Below, in pieces: positions 5,216-5,324 of a stretch of DNA of 5,324 bases. Made by a program: the position numbers and the translations under genes. Below the pieces are notes generated by a model. That model worked only from the letters and a program-made list of their open reading frames with translations, was not told where the DNA came from and did not search any database. Numbering within the stretch: the first letter of the stretch is position 1; each line of letters opens with the position of its first letter. The stretch spans positions 1 through 5,324 of the forward strand of contig CAMLSH010000294.1 in assembly GCA_946482625.1 (NCBI GenBank), in the 5' to 3' direction. Origin of the DNA: an uncultured Opitutaceae bacterium. GTDB taxonomy: Bacteria > Verrucomicrobiota > Verrucomicrobiae > Opitutales > Opitutaceae.

Positions 5216-5324
5216 ATGGCCACGTCCTCCGCTTCATCCGCTCCAGCCAAACGCACCCGCGTCGTCCTCCTCGGCGCCACCGGCTCCATCGGCGAAAACA
5301 CGCTCCGCGTCATCGCCGCGCACC
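5216..5324 (+). CDS. dxr: 1-deoxy-D-xylulose 5-phosphate reductoisomerase, N-terminal part (cut by right edge)
   Basis: Only 36 residues are in the window. After a short Ala/Ser-rich leader (residues 2-12), R-V-V-L-L-G-A-T-G-S-I-G-E-N-T-L-R-V-I (15-33) is the typical first strand and NADPH-binding loop of DXR/IspC, with G20-A-T-G-S-I-G26 as the key motif. The enzyme converts 1-deoxy-D-xylulose 5-phosphate to 2-C-methyl-D-erythritol 4-phosphate, the committed step of the MEP isoprenoid pathway. Its position after uppS and cdsA is a common bacterial order and supports the call. The ATG at 5216 lies 117 bp after the cdsA stop, beyond the pyrimidine/purine repeat, with no clear Shine-Dalgarno sequence. 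About 350 further residues lie outside. Confidence 0.92.
   Translation, partial: MATSSASSAPAKRTRVVLLGATGSIGENTLRVIAAH

Overview
The window is GC-rich bacterial chromosome, densely coding, with no mobile gene, rRNA or tRNA visible. Gene content and style (a MTAP-like phosphorylase, a CE7 sugar-ester esterase, an uppS-cdsA-dxr cluster with an unusual CdsA signature, almost no Shine-Dalgarno sequences) fit a Verrucomicrobiota member, perhaps Opitutaceae. That placement is inference from gene style, not proof.

Left part (1-1607, minus strand): a purine nucleoside/methylthioadenosine-type phosphorylase (1607 to 909) is followed downstream by a beta-hydroxyacid dehydrogenase of the glyoxylate/succinic semialdehyde reductase type (743 to beyond the left edge). 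Middle (1717-2700, plus strand): a CE7 acetyl xylan esterase/cephalosporin-C deacetylase, divergent from the phosphorylase. It converges on a small pterin-4a-carbinolamine dehydratase gene (3160 to 2867, minus). Right part (3474 to the right edge, plus strand): uppS, cdsA and the start of dxr, a common bacterial cluster for cell-envelope lipid synthesis. Dxr starts the MEP isoprenoid pathway, UppS polymerises its product into undecaprenyl diphosphate for wall synthesis, and CdsA makes CDP-diacylglycerol for phospholipids.

The least ordinary part is the intergenic DNA. All five gaps longer than 100 bp carry a short island of degenerate tandem repeats with a period of 7 (or 7-8) bases. Each island has its own consensus, and the two clearest are exactly five heptamers (1676-1710 and 2781-2815). 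In addition, a roughly 25-base palindromic element occurs twice in inverted orientation (2699-2725 and 3307-3331), bracketing the dehydratase gene, and the right copy sits in a cluster of three hairpins. The genes themselves are recognisable. The repeats are the candidates for something undescribed.
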